Part shown: piece after piece, positions 44,395 through 53,044 of the stretch | Numbering within the stretch: the stretch's first letter is position 1 | Layout: each line of letters begins with the position of its first letter | Assembly (NCBI RefSeq): GCF_000255295.1 | Contig: NC_017030.1 | Location: forward strand, 1,054,001-1,118,000 | Source of the DNA: Corallococcus coralloides DSM 2259 | GTDB lineage: Bacteria > Myxococcota > Myxococcia > Myxococcales > Myxococcaceae | Length of the DNA stretch: 64,000 bases | Direction of reading: 5' to 3' | Translations under genes and position numbers: made by a program | Notes under the pieces: model-generated | What the model saw: only the letters and a program-made list of their open reading frames with translations | Told to the model about the DNA's origin: nothing | Databases searched by the model: none

Positions 44395-45803
44395 GCGGCG
44401 CGAAGCCCTCGGTCCTTGTCGTGGACGACAAGGAGAACATGCTCAAGCTGTTCGCGCGCATCCTCGGGGACGCGTACGCGGTGACGACCGCGCCCGACGG
44501 GGTGCAGGCGCTGGCCCTGCTCTCCGCGCGCACGTTCGACGTGGTCGTCACGGACATCCAGATGCCGGGCGCGGACGGCTTCACGGTGCTGCGCGAGGTG
44601 AAGCGGCGCGCGCCGGACACGGAGGTCGTCCTCGTCACCGCGTACGCGAGCATCCCCAAGGCCGTGGAGGCCATCAAGGAAGGCGCGTACGACTACCTGT
44701 CCAAGCCCTTCGACCCGGACGAGGTGGCTCTGGTCGTCGCCCGCGCCCTGGAGCGCCAGCGCCAGCGCCGGGATGCACTGGGACTCACCGCCCGCGTGGC
44801 GCGCATGCCGGACTTCCACGGCCTGCGCGGCACCAGCCCCGCCCTCCAGAAGACGCACGCGCTGCTCGCGCAGGTGGCCTCTCGCGACCTCACCGTGGTG
44901 CTCACCGGCGAGACGGGCACCGGCAAGGAGCTGGCCGCCCGCGCGCTGCACCGCGAGAGCCCGCGCCGCGACAAGCCCTTCGTCGCGGTGAACTGCGGCG
45001 CGCTGCCGGCGGAGCTGGTGGAGAGCGAGCTCTTCGGCCACGCGAAGGGCGCCTTCACCGGGGCGACGGGCGCGAAGGCCGGCCTCTTCGAGGAGGCCCA
45101 CGGCGGCACGCTCTTCCTGGATGAAGTAGGCGACCTGCCGCTGCCCGTGCAGGTGAAGCTCAACCGCGCGCTCCAGGAGAAGGAGATCCGCCGCGTGGGC
45201 ACCACCACGCCGGTGACGGTGGACGTGCGCGTGGTGGCGGCGACGCACCGGGACCTGGCGCAGGAGGTGGCTGGAGGGCGCTTCCGCGAGGACCTCTACT
45301 ACCGGCTGGAAGGCGTGACGGTGCGGATGCCCGCCCTGCGCGAGCGCCGCGAGGACATCCCGCTGCTCGCCATGCACTTCCTCGCTGGCGCGAACCGGCC
45401 GGAGCTGGAGGGCTTCACGCCCCAGGCACTCCAGGCGCTCACCGCCGCGCCGTGGCCCGGCAACGTGCGGCAGCTGCAGAACGCGGTGGCGCGCGCGGCG
45501 GCGGTGGCGGCGGGGCCCCGCATCACCCCGGAGGACCTGCCGCCCGAGCTCACCACCACCTCGGCCCGCGCCTCCGCGGCCCCGGGGCCGCTGCCAGCGG
45601 AGGCCCTGGCGAAGCAGCCCTACCGTGAGGCGGTGGACCGCGTGCGCGACGCCGTGTCACGCGACTACCTCACCGCGCTGATGCAGGAGTTCTCCGGCAA
45701 CGTCACCCACGCGGCCGAGCGCGCGGGCATGGAGCGCGAAAGCCTGCACCGCCTGCTCAAGCGCTACGGCGTCCGCACGGAGGACTTCAAGCGCGGCGAC
45801 TGA
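44391..45803 (+). CDS. NtrC-family sigma54-dependent response regulator
   Basis: A 470-residue regulator. The receiver domain has the phospho-acceptor Asp55 and conserved Lys105 (YLSKPF). The AAA+ domain has Walker A GETGTGKE near 173-180, the sigma54-contacting GAFTGA loop at 220-225, and Walker B GGTLFLDEVGDL. The C-terminal Fis-type helix-turn-helix includes NVTHAAERAGMERESLHRLL, cited by its core. It should activate sigma54 promoters after phosphorylation by the coupled kinase. Target genes are not evident from the window. Confidence 0.96.
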   Translation: MSGAKPSVLVVDDKENMLKLFARILGDAYAVTTAPDGVQALALLSARTFDVVVTDIQMPGADGFTVLREVKRRAPDTEVVLVTAYASIPKAVEAIKEGAYDYLSKPFDPDEVALVVARALERQRQRRDALGLTARVARMPDFHGLRGTSPALQKTHALLAQVASRDLTVVLTGETGTGKELAARALHRESPRRDKPFVAVNCGALPAELVESELFGHAKGAFTGATGAKAGLFEEAHGGTLFLDEVGDLPLPVQVKLNRALQEKEIRRVGTTTPVTVDVRVVAATHRDLAQEVAGGRFREDLYYRLEGVTVRMPALRERREDIPLLAMHFLAGANRPELEGFTPQALQALTAAPWPGNVRQLQNAVARAAAVAAGPRITPEDLPPELTTTSARASAAPGPLPAEALAKQPYREAVDRVRDAVSRDYLTALMQEFSGNVTHAAERAGMERESLHRLLKRYGVRTEDFKRGD

Positions 45804-45809
45804 AGGCCC

Positions 45810-46274
45810 CTAGCGGGACGCGTGCTCCGCGAGGACCTTTTCCAGCTCCTGCGCCTGCGCCCGGACATCTTCGTCCGCGGACTTCGCGGCCCGGGCGGCG
45901 TGCGCGCGCGCCTGCGAGGGCTCCGTCTTCGCCAGCGCCATGGCCAGGGTCAGGTTCGCCTTGTCGTGGTCCGGCTGGGCGGCCAGGACGGGCTTGAGGA
46001 TCTCCACTGCCCGTGCGTCCTGCTGCTGCTCCAGGTAGAGCATGGCCAGCGTGTAGGCCGGCTCCGCCGCCGTGGGCTCCCGGCGCAGGGCCTCTTCCAG
46101 GAGCGTCAGCGCGGCGACCCGCTGCTTGCGCTCGTCCAGCGCGTGCGCCAGCCCGGTGAGCTCCTCGATGGAGAGGTCCGCCTGCTTCCTCGCCCGGTCC
46201 ACGAGGTTCAGGGCGCCCTGCGCGTCGTCGGCGCGCAACTGTTGGATTTCATCGAGGTACGCGTCGCTTCCCAT
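45810..46274 (-). CDS. Small TPR-repeat protein
   Basis: A 154-residue, all-helical protein with a GGAGG ribosome site 5 nt before its ATG. About three TPR-like hairpins are visible (AALTLLEEALRREPT, PAYTLAMLYLEQQ, AVEILKPVLAAQPDHDKANLTLA). It has no signal peptide. TPR domains mediate protein-protein contacts; the partner is unknown. It converges on the response regulator gene and diverges from the PLA2-like gene. Confidence 0.8.
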   Translation of the reverse strand: MGSDAYLDEIQQLRADDAQGALNLVDRARKQADLSIEELTGLAHALDERKQRVAALTLLEEALRREPTAAEPAYTLAMLYLEQQQDARAVEILKPVLAAQPDHDKANLTLAMALAKTEPSQARAHAARAAKSADEDVRAQAQELEKVLAEHASR

Positions 46275-46367
46275 GCAGTCCTCCAATGCGCCCCGCGGCG
46301 CTTTGAGCGCATTCTGCGTGACTTCGCGTGCGGATCCGCAACTTTGGATGGGCGGTTTCCGAAAAAT

Positions 46368-46382
46368 CGAGAAGACTTCTCG
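46368..46382. promoter_or_regulatory. Perfect palindrome just upstream of the PLA2-like gene
   Basis: CGAGAAG-A-CTTCTCG is a perfect 7-bp inverted repeat with a single central base, ending 12 bp before the PLA2-like ATG. A 10-bp palindrome GCGGATCCGC lies at 46330-46339. Either may bind a repressor or form an mRNA hairpin near the ribosome site. Confidence 0.4.
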
Positions 46383-46394
46383 CACAGGCCCCCC

Positions 46395-46973
46395 ATGCAA
46401 ATCCGCAACAAGCCCGTTCTCACGCCCCAGACCCAGGCGAAGGAAGCCCCCGCCACGCGTCCGGCCGCCCCCGCGGCCCGCAACGTGGTGAAGGACTCCT
46501 TCTCCTCCGGCACCGCCGCCACCCAGCGCACCGCCGCCATCTCCGGCGCGCCCGCGGGCGACCACGGCAAGCTGATGAACGAGTACCTCACCGGGGCTCG
46601 CCCGCCCCCGGCGGACTTCGAGAAGGTGATGGGCTACAAGCCGTACAGCATCCAGACGCCCCACGGCCAGCGCATGCAGGACCCGCTCGGCTACGCCTCC
46701 GTCCCCGGCCAGATTGGCCCGGTGAAGGAGTTCGACAAGGCGGCCAAGACGCACGACTACGGCTATGACCTGCTGCGCTACTTCGAGAAGAAGGGCACGC
46801 CGCTGAAGCCCGAGGCGCGCAAGGCCGCTGACGCGCTGTTCCGCAAGGACATGTTCGACTACGCGAACGACCAGAAGGGCGTGATGGACCGCTTCAAGTA
46901 CCGCGCCTGGGCCCAGATCTACGCCACCGCGGTGGAGCTGAACTCGCTGCGCCAGGGCAACGGCCCTCCGTAG
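46395..46973 (+). CDS. Prokaryotic phospholipase A2-like protein
   Basis: A 192-residue protein. Residues 1-55 are low-complexity (Ala/Pro/Thr) and probably disordered. The C-terminal half resembles prokaryotic phospholipase A2: AAKTHDYGYDLL with the catalytic-type His120-Asp121 pair, followed by a second helix with ALFRKDMFDYAND. In these enzymes the His-Asp pair hydrolyses the sn-2 ester of phospholipids. The disulphide cysteines of secreted PLA2s are absent and there is no signal peptide, so it is either an intracellular enzyme, an effector exported by another route, or a non-enzymatic relative. It ends 15 bp before the ECF sigma gene, in the same direction. Confidence 0.6.
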   Translation: MQIRNKPVLTPQTQAKEAPATRPAAPAARNVVKDSFSSGTAATQRTAAISGAPAGDHGKLMNEYLTGARPPPADFEKVMGYKPYSIQTPHGQRMQDPLGYASVPGQIGPVKEFDKAAKTHDYGYDLLRYFEKKGTPLKPEARKAADALFRKDMFDYANDQKGVMDRFKYRAWAQIYATAVELNSLRQGNGPP

Positions 46974-46988
46974 TCATCAAGGAGTCGC

Positions 46989-47564
46989 ATGGAGGCTGAA
47001 GGGCCAGATGCTGGGCTGCCCCCGGACCGCGAGGACGTGGTGGCGGCGCTCCTGGCCCATCAGCGCCGCTTCGTCGCCTTCGTGGAGCGGCGCGTGGGCA
47101 GCCGGGCCGTCGCGGAGGACCTCTTCCAGACGGCCTTCGCCCGCACCCTGGAGAAGGGCGGGGCGCTGAAGGACGGCGAGAGCGCGGTGGCGTGGTTCTA
47201 CCGCCTGCTGCGCAACGCCCTGGTGGACCATCACCGCCGGCAGGCCGCGGAAGGACGCGCGCTGGAGGTGGAGGCGCGCGACGCGGACTCCGCCACCGTG
47301 GACCTGGAGCTGAAGGGCGCGGTGTGCGCGTGCCTCACGGACCTGCTGCCCACGCTCAAGCCGGAGTACGCGCAGCTCGTGCGTCAGGTGGACCTGGAGG
47401 GGCGGGCGGTGCCGGACGTGGCGCGCGAGGCGGGCATCACCCCCAACAACGCGGGCGTGCGGCTGCACCGTGCGCGGCTCGCGCTCAAGCGTTCGCTGGA
47501 GCGCGGCTGCGGCGCGTGCGCGGCGCACGGCTGCCTGGACTGCTCCTGCAAGCCGCGCCGGTAG
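46989..47564 (+). CDS. CorE-like ECF sigma factor with metal-sensing Cys-rich tail
   Basis: A 191-residue ECF sigma factor with an AAGGAG site 4 nt before the ATG. Region 2 has AEDLFQTAFARTLE and region 4 has DVAREAGITPNNAGVRLHRAR, given by core only. Two features mark it as CorE-like: a C-x-C pair in the linker (Cys113, Cys115) and a C-terminal Cys cluster, CGACAAHGCLDCSC, at 174-187. In M. xanthus CorE and CorE2, such cysteines sense copper or cadmium/zinc directly and no anti-sigma factor is needed. The copper ATPase and copper-storage genes 2.4-5 kb downstream are likely targets; this is inferred. Confidence 0.88.
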   Translation: MEAEGPDAGLPPDREDVVAALLAHQRRFVAFVERRVGSRAVAEDLFQTAFARTLEKGGALKDGESAVAWFYRLLRNALVDHHRRQAAEGRALEVEARDADSATVDLELKGAVCACLTDLLPTLKPEYAQLVRQVDLEGRAVPDVAREAGITPNNAGVRLHRARLALKRSLERGCGACAAHGCLDCSCKPRR

Positions 47565-47596
47565 GGCGCCCGCGGCTCCGGGGCGGCTCCGGGGCC

Positions 47597-49645
47597 TCAG
47601 GGGCAGGTCGCCGCGTCGTCGTTCCTTTCGATGACCAACCCCCACGGCTGGCCCTGGAACACGCTCGCCGCGAGCGCGGTGGCCCGGCACGTGGGCAGCC
47701 TCGCGTTGTCGATGACACCGAAGCTTTCCGGCACGCGCACCAGGTCCGTCAGGCCGAAGTCCGTGAGCGCCGCGTTGCCCTGGAGGTTGAGGTAGTCCAC
47801 CTCGCGCAGGCGCGCCAGGTCCCCCAGGTTCGTCACCGCCGCGTTCCCCAGCACGTCCAGGGTGGTCAGCCGGGTCAGCCGCTGGAAGCCCTCCAGGGAC
47901 GTCAGCGCCGTGTTGCCCACCAGGGCCACCGTCGCCACGCTGCGCAGGACCGGCAGGTGGTGCACGCGCTGGAGCTTCTCGTTGTACTTCACGGAGAAGC
48001 TGTCGGTGACCTGGAGCAGCAGGGGCATGTCCCCCACGCTCAAGAGCTCCTTGTTGCCCTGGATGTGGATGCGGCCCGCGGAGGTGAGCTGCTCCAGCCC
48101 TGTCGTGTCCGTCAGCCGCGGGTTGCCGGTGATGAACAGCGCTCCCACGGAGGTGAGCTGGGCCAGCGGGTCGAGCGTCTCCAGCACCGCGTTGTCTTGC
48201 AGGTCCAGGGAGCCCCCCACCTGCGTCAGGTGATTCAGGCCGAAGGGACCGCCCAGGGCGGTGTTGCCCGAAAGGCGCACGTCTCCGTGGACCCGGGTCA
48301 GGTTGTAGAAGGGCGACCGGTCCAGCCGGAGGTGGTCCGTGATGACGAGCGACCCGTGGAGCTCGGTGACGTGCGGAAGCAGGCCGGGATCCACCAGCGC
48401 GTTGTTCGCGCGCAGGGAGATGCTGTCGCCGGGCTGCACCGCCGCCAGCCCCTCCAGCGTGGGGAGCATGGGGTTGTCCTCCACCAGGAGGCTGCGCTCG
48501 ACCCGCACCATCGTGTCCGGCGCGGTGCCCAGCGTGAGTGCGTCCAGCCGGGCATTGGAGAGCACCGCCGCGGTGCCGCCCACGAAGCGCAGGGCGGGCA
48601 TGAACAGCCGGCGCAGGCTGGCGTTGCCCCGCACGGTGAGGCTCCCTTCGATGACCGCCAGCGAGGGGAGGGACGCGTCGGTGAGCGTGGGCGCGGAGAT
48701 GGTCAGCTCGCCGCGCAGGTGGGTGACGCCCTCGAGCGCGACCAGGTCCACGGCGCCCGTCACCGCGAAGTCCCCGTCGTGCACGCGGGTGGACTGACAC
48801 ACGTACACGGTCCCCGAGACGCCGTTGCGGTCCGGCTCGCCGTCGTGGTCCAGGTCCTGGAACGCGTCCACGCGCGTGCCACTCCGTGAGCAGTTCGGCC
48901 CCGCGGGCTCGGGCTGATGGCGGAGCTTCAGGTCGGTCAGCTCCATGCCACAGAAGTAGTGGGTGGCTTCGACCTCGGACATCGCGAGCGCCTTGTCACC
49001 GTCCAGGTCCGGGCCCGCCTCCAGGACCGTGCCGCCGCTGTCGTCGCCGTCGCACGGCGCGGTGAAGGCCGCCAGCGAGCGCAGGCGCAACACGACGGGG
49101 GCTGGCTCGTTGCAGGCGTACACCTCCTGGGCAATCTCCCCGTCCTCCAGCAGCCCGTTGCCGTTGGCGTCATGGCCGGCGTGCGACACCTGTCCGCCCA
49201 GGGGGCAGCGCGCGCCCGGGCTCACCGGCCGCACGCGCAGGAGCACGTTGGCCACCGAGGTGGCGCAGACGTACTCGGTGGCGGAGACCTCCGCGTCGTC
49301 CAGCTGCCCGCTGCCGTCCTGGTCCAGGCCGGACTGCACCGCCTGTCCCCCCAGCGTGCAGTTCGCGCCGTGGGGCTCGGTCCGCGCGCGGGTAAGGACC
49401 TGGGGCAGGGCGGCGTCGCAGACGTAGTCGGTGGCGGTGACCTCCGCGTCGTCCAGCTCCCCGTCGCGGTCCCGGTCCAGGCCGGACTCCACCGCGTCTC
49501 CGCCGAACTCGCAGTGCTCGCCAGGAGGCTCCGGGCGCACCCGGGTCTTCGCGTCGCGCTGGGTGATCTCCAACAGGTCGATGGCATCACAGCCGCCGGC
49601 GAGGAGGGCCAGCATCGCCCCCCACGTCACCCACATGCGTCGCAT
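47597..49645 (-). CDS. Lipoprotein with Cys/Asp-rich repeats and leucine-rich L-domain-like array
   Basis: A 682-residue lipoprotein with lipobox LLAGGC. The first 270 residues contain five repeats of about 50 residues with the pattern G..C..GG....G.D.....L...E......C, like the DUF7151 repeats known from delta-proteobacterial surface proteins. The rest is an array of irregular leucine-rich strands (SLTVRGNASL, DVRLSGNTAL, SLDLQDNAVL and others) resembling receptor L-domains. Start chosen at ATG 49645 upstream of the signal peptide. It is likely on the outer surface. Its location between the metal-sensing sigma factor and copper genes, in the opposite direction, gives no clear functional link. 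Confidence 0.8.
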   Translation of the reverse strand: MRRMWVTWGAMLALLAGGCDAIDLLEITQRDAKTRVRPEPPGEHCEFGGDAVESGLDRDRDGELDDAEVTATDYVCDAALPQVLTRARTEPHGANCTLGGQAVQSGLDQDGSGQLDDAEVSATEYVCATSVANVLLRVRPVSPGARCPLGGQVSHAGHDANGNGLLEDGEIAQEVYACNEPAPVVLRLRSLAAFTAPCDGDDSGGTVLEAGPDLDGDKALAMSEVEATHYFCGMELTDLKLRHQPEPAGPNCSRSGTRVDAFQDLDHDGEPDRNGVSGTVYVCQSTRVHDGDFAVTGAVDLVALEGVTHLRGELTISAPTLTDASLPSLAVIEGSLTVRGNASLRRLFMPALRFVGGTAAVLSNARLDALTLGTAPDTMVRVERSLLVEDNPMLPTLEGLAAVQPGDSISLRANNALVDPGLLPHVTELHGSLVITDHLRLDRSPFYNLTRVHGDVRLSGNTALGGPFGLNHLTQVGGSLDLQDNAVLETLDPLAQLTSVGALFITGNPRLTDTTGLEQLTSAGRIHIQGNKELLSVGDMPLLLQVTDSFSVKYNEKLQRVHHLPVLRSVATVALVGNTALTSLEGFQRLTRLTTLDVLGNAAVTNLGDLARLREVDYLNLQGNAALTDFGLTDLVRVPESFGVIDNARLPTCRATALAASVFQGQPWGLVIERNDDAATCP

Positions 49646-49941
49646 TCGATGCTCTCTCTGGTCGAGCTCCGACCTTGCTTCCCTGGCCATACGGAGTGAG
49701 CGGATTTTCCTGGCCGTTTCGCCGCCGGTCCACCGCGACCGGACGCGCAAGCCCCTGGAACTCCAGGCCGCCGGAGCCGCGTCCTACCGGAAAAGGCCCC
49801 GCGTGGACAAACCCCGGGGCCCGCCTGGCGCCCTGCCTCCCAGTGGGAGGAGCGCGGGCGGCACGGGCTTCAAGGGGACGGATTACGCATGTGTAAGAGC
49901 GCGCCGGGTGCCGCGTTGGCCCGGGGAAAGGAGGCTTCTCC

Positions 49942-52407
49942 ATGACGCATCACCATCCACATTCCCCTGTTTCGCCTTCCCCCCGGCCGCCCCGCGTGAG
50001 TGGGGAGGGGCCCGCCATCGACCCCGTGTGCGGCATGGAGGTGGACCCGCGCGCGCCCCGGGGTGGGAGCTGGGAGCACGAAGGCCACACCTGGTTCTTC
50101 TGCAACCCGAAGTGCCGTCAGCGCTTCCAGGACGACCCCGCTCGGTTCCTCCAGCCCCATGCGCCGCCACCGCCCGCCGCGCCGGGCGCCGTGTACGTGT
50201 GCCCCATGGATCCGGAGGTGCGGCAGGACGCGCCAGGGCCGTGCCCGAAGTGCGGCATGGCGCTGGAGCCCGAAGCGCCGCCCGTCCTCCAGACGCGCGT
50301 CGAATACACCTGCCCGATGCACCCGGAGGTGGTGAGCGATGGGCCCGGCGCCTGCCCGAAGTGCGGCATGGCGCTGGAGCCGCGCACGGTGACGGTGGAG
50401 GAGCCGCCGGATCCGGAGCTGCGCTCGATGACGCGAAGGTTCTGGGTGGGCCTGGTGCTGAGCGCGCCGCTGATGCTGCTGGGCATGTCGGACATGCTGC
50501 CGGTACCGCACGGGCTGTCGGCCTCGGCGCTCGTGTGGGCGCAGCTCGCGCTGGCGACGCCGGTGGTGCTGTGGGTGGGAGCGCCGTTCTTCCAGCGGGG
50601 CTGGGCGTCGGTGAAGAACCGGCACCTGAACATGTTCACGCTCATCGCGCTGGGCGCGGGCGCGGCGTACGCCTTCAGCGTGGGAGTCACGCTGTTCCCG
50701 CACCTGCTGCCGGAAGGCGCGCGCACGGGGCACGGCGGCACCGTGCCCGTGTACTACGAGGCCGCGGCCATCATCCTCACGCTGGTGGCGCTGGGACAGG
50801 TGCTGGAGCTGCGCGCCCGCCACGCGACGTCCGGTGCGCTGAGGGCCTTGCTGTCGTTGGCCCCCGCCACGGCGAGGCGCATCTCGGACGACGGCCACGA
50901 GGAGGACGTGCCGCTGGCCCAGGTGCATGCCGGATGGCGCCTGCGCGTGCGCCCCGGGGAGAAGGTGCCGGTGGACGGCGAGGTGCTGGAGGGCGCGAGC
51001 GCGGTGGATGAATCGCTCGTCACCGGAGAGCCCGTGCCGGTGGAGAAGGGGCCGGGCGCGAAGGTGACGGGCGGCACGGTGAACGGCACGGGCACGCTCG
51101 TGATGCGAGCGGAGCGCGTGGGGCAGGACACGCTCCTGTCGCGCATCGTCCAGCGCGTGGCCGAGGCGCAGCGCACGCGCGCGCCCATCCAGCGGTTGGC
51201 GGACCGGGTGGCCGGCATCTTCGTGCCCGCGGTCATCGCGGTGGCGGTGGTGACGGCGGTGGTCTGGGGCGTGTGGGGCCCGGAGCCGAGGCTCGCGCAC
51301 GCGCTGGTGAATGCCGTCGCGGTGCTCATCATCGCCTGCCCGTGCGCGCTGGGCCTGGCCACGCCCATGTCCGTGATGGTGGGGACGGGGCAGGGCGCGC
51401 GCATGGGCGTGCTCATCCGCGACGCGGCGGCGCTGGAGCGGATGGCGGCGGTGGACACGCTGGTGGTGGACAAGACGGGCACGCTCACGGAGGGCAAGCC
51501 GCGGCTCGTGACGGTGGAGCCCGCGCCGGGGGTGGACGCATCCGCGCTGCTGCGCCAGGCCGCGAGCCTGGAGCGAGGAAGCGAGCACCCGCTGGCCGCC
51601 GCCGTGGTCGCGGGGGCGAAGGAGCGCGGCGTGTCCCCCGGTGGCGTGGAGGACTTCCAGTCCGTGCCAGGGCAGGGCGTCCGGGGCCGCGTGGAAGGCC
51701 ACGCGGTGGCGCTGGGCAACGCGGCGCTGATGCGAAGCCTGGGCGTGGAGGTGGAGGCGCTGACGGAGCGCGCGGAGGCGCTGCGCCAGGAGGGCCAGAC
51801 GGTGGTCCTGGTGTCGATGGATGGCCGGGCGGCGGGGCTCCTGGGCGTGGAGGATCCGCTGAAGCCGTCCACGCCGGAGGCGCTGGCGAGGCTGCGGGAT
51901 GAAGGCCTGCGCGTGGTGATGCTCACCGGCGACAGCCCGACGACGGCGCACGCGGTGGCGCGCAGGCTGGGCATCACGGAGGTGATCGCGGGCGTGCAGC
52001 CGGACGCGAAGGGCGACGCGGTGAAGACCCTGCAAGCCCAGGGGCGCGTGGTGGCGATGGCGGGCGACGGCGTGAACGACGCACCGGCATTGGCGCGGGC
52101 GGACGTGGGCATCGCCATGGGGACGGGCACGGACATCGCGATGGAGAGCGCGGGCGTGACGCTGGTGAAGGGCGACCTGCGAGGCATCGCGCGGGCGCGC
52201 GGGTTGAGCCAGGCCGTGCTGCGCAACATCCGGCAGAACCTCTTCTTCGCCTTCATCTACAACCTGCTGGGAGTGCCGCTGGCGGCGGGCGTGCTGTACC
52301 CCGTCCTCGGGTTGCTCCTGAGCCCGTTGTTCGCGAGCGCGGCGATGAGCCTCTCGTCGGTGTCCGTCATCGGCAACGCCCTGCGCTTGCGGCGGCTGAA
52401 GCTCTAG
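49942..52407 (+). CDS. copA: Copper-translocating P-type ATPase with YHS and heavy-metal-binding domains
   Basis: An 821-residue P1B-type ATPase that exports copper from the cytoplasm. It starts with a His-rich segment and a YHS domain (DPVCGMEV near 27-34 with WFFCNPKC near 51-58). Two short metal-binding domains of the CPMxPEV...CPKCGM type follow at about 87-150, instead of the more usual HMA ferredoxin-like domains. The membrane part has the CPC motif near 466. The phosphorylation motif DKTGTLT begins near 511, and the hinge has [12 protein letters not shown]. The translational start is at ATG 49942; upstream there is 296 bp of promoter DNA shared with the divergent lipoprotein gene. Confidence 0.93.
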   Translation: MTHHHPHSPVSPSPRPPRVSGEGPAIDPVCGMEVDPRAPRGGSWEHEGHTWFFCNPKCRQRFQDDPARFLQPHAPPPPAAPGAVYVCPMDPEVRQDAPGPCPKCGMALEPEAPPVLQTRVEYTCPMHPEVVSDGPGACPKCGMALEPRTVTVEEPPDPELRSMTRRFWVGLVLSAPLMLLGMSDMLPVPHGLSASALVWAQLALATPVVLWVGAPFFQRGWASVKNRHLNMFTLIALGAGAAYAFSVGVTLFPHLLPEGARTGHGGTVPVYYEAAAIILTLVALGQVLELRARHATSGALRALLSLAPATARRISDDGHEEDVPLAQVHAGWRLRVRPGEKVPVDGEVLEGASAVDESLVTGEPVPVEKGPGAKVTGGTVNGTGTLVMRAERVGQDTLLSRIVQRVAEAQRTRAPIQRLADRVAGIFVPAVIAVAVVTAVVWGVWGPEPRLAHALVNAVAVLIIACPCALGLATPMSVMVGTGQGARMGVLIRDAAALERMAAVDTLVVDKTGTLTEGKPRLVTVEPAPGVDASALLRQAASLERGSEHPLAAAVVAGAKERGVSPGGVEDFQSVPGQGVRGRVEGHAVALGNAALMRSLGVEVEALTERAEALRQEGQTVVLVSMDGRAAGLLGVEDPLKPSTPEALARLRDEGLRVVMLTGDSPTTAHAVARRLGITEVIAGVQPDAKGDAVKTLQAQGRVVAMAGDGVNDAPALARADVGIAMGTGTDIAMESAGVTLVKGDLRGIARARGLSQAVLRNIRQNLFFAFIYNLLGVPLAAGVLYPVLGLLLSPLFASAAMSLSSVSVIGNALRLRRLKL

Positions 52408-52448
52408 GCCTTCAGGCAGGACGCCCGCCGCCGGGGGCGCACCGCAAG

Positions 52449-52475
52449 AAACCTGTCCGACAGTCGGACAGGTTT
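52449..52475. terminator. Palindromic hairpin between the copper ATPase and the Cys-rich copper protein
   Basis: AAACCTGTCCGA and TCGGACAGGTTT form a perfect 12-bp stem around CAG, ending in four Ts. It lies 42 bp after the ATPase stop, so it may be an intrinsic terminator. The TGTCCGA-CAG-TCGGACA core also looks like a TetR-family operator. Confidence 0.55.
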
Positions 52476-52589
52476 TGGAACCGCGTCGGGCAGGGGGGCG
52501 CCCCGGTGCAGCCGGCCAGGCGGCCGCGCGGGGCGACATGGTGACGTCCCCGCGCGTGCCCATCGTGAGGCGTGAAAGGACCCCCCACC

Positions 52590-53003
52590 ATGGCGAACGC
52601 CGAAGTGATGCGAGGCGACGACGCGATCCGGGAGTGCATCGACCACTGCATGGCCTGTCACCGCGTCTGCCTGGAGACGCTGGCGGACTGTCTGGAATGG
52701 GGAGGCAGGCCCGCCGAGCCCGGCCACCTCCGGCTGCTGATGGACTGCGCGGACATCTGCGACACGAGCGCGCGCTTCATGCTGCGCGGCTCGGACCTGC
52801 ACTCGCGCACCTGCTTCGCCTGCGCGGAGGTGTGCGCCGCCTGCGCGACCGCCTGCGAGGAGACGGGCGGCGAGGGGCCGATGAAGGCTTGCGCGGACGC
52901 GTGCCGCCGCTGTGAGGAGTCCTGCCGCGGGATGAGCGGCGGGGTGATGCCTCAGCCCCTCAACCCGGAGGCCGCCCAACGCTTCGCCGACCTGCCCGCC
53001 TGA
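52590..53003 (+). CDS. Four-helix-bundle copper-storage-type protein
   Basis: A 137-residue Cys-rich protein with paired cysteines spaced along helices (CIDHCMACHRVCLETLADC, CADICD, CFACAEVCAACATAC, CADACRRCEESC). This is the DUF326/Csp-like family, in which a four-helix bundle lined with Cys thiols binds many Cu(I) ions. No signal peptide is seen, so it would store copper in the cytoplasm. I chose the ATG at 52590 (AAGGA site); a start 18 bp upstream is possible. It lies behind the copper ATPase and is probably induced with it. Confidence 0.9.
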   Translation: MANAEVMRGDDAIRECIDHCMACHRVCLETLADCLEWGGRPAEPGHLRLLMDCADICDTSARFMLRGSDLHSRTCFACAEVCAACATACEETGGEGPMKACADACRRCEESCRGMSGGVMPQPLNPEAAQRFADLPA

Positions 53004-53044
53004 AGGGGGCGTGCACGGCGGCCCGGGCCCATTAGACTGGGCGC

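Noticed and set aside
49870-52563. An 897-residue minus-strand frame
   Set aside because: Antisense to the copper ATPase, His/Arg-rich, no known domain; shadow ORF.
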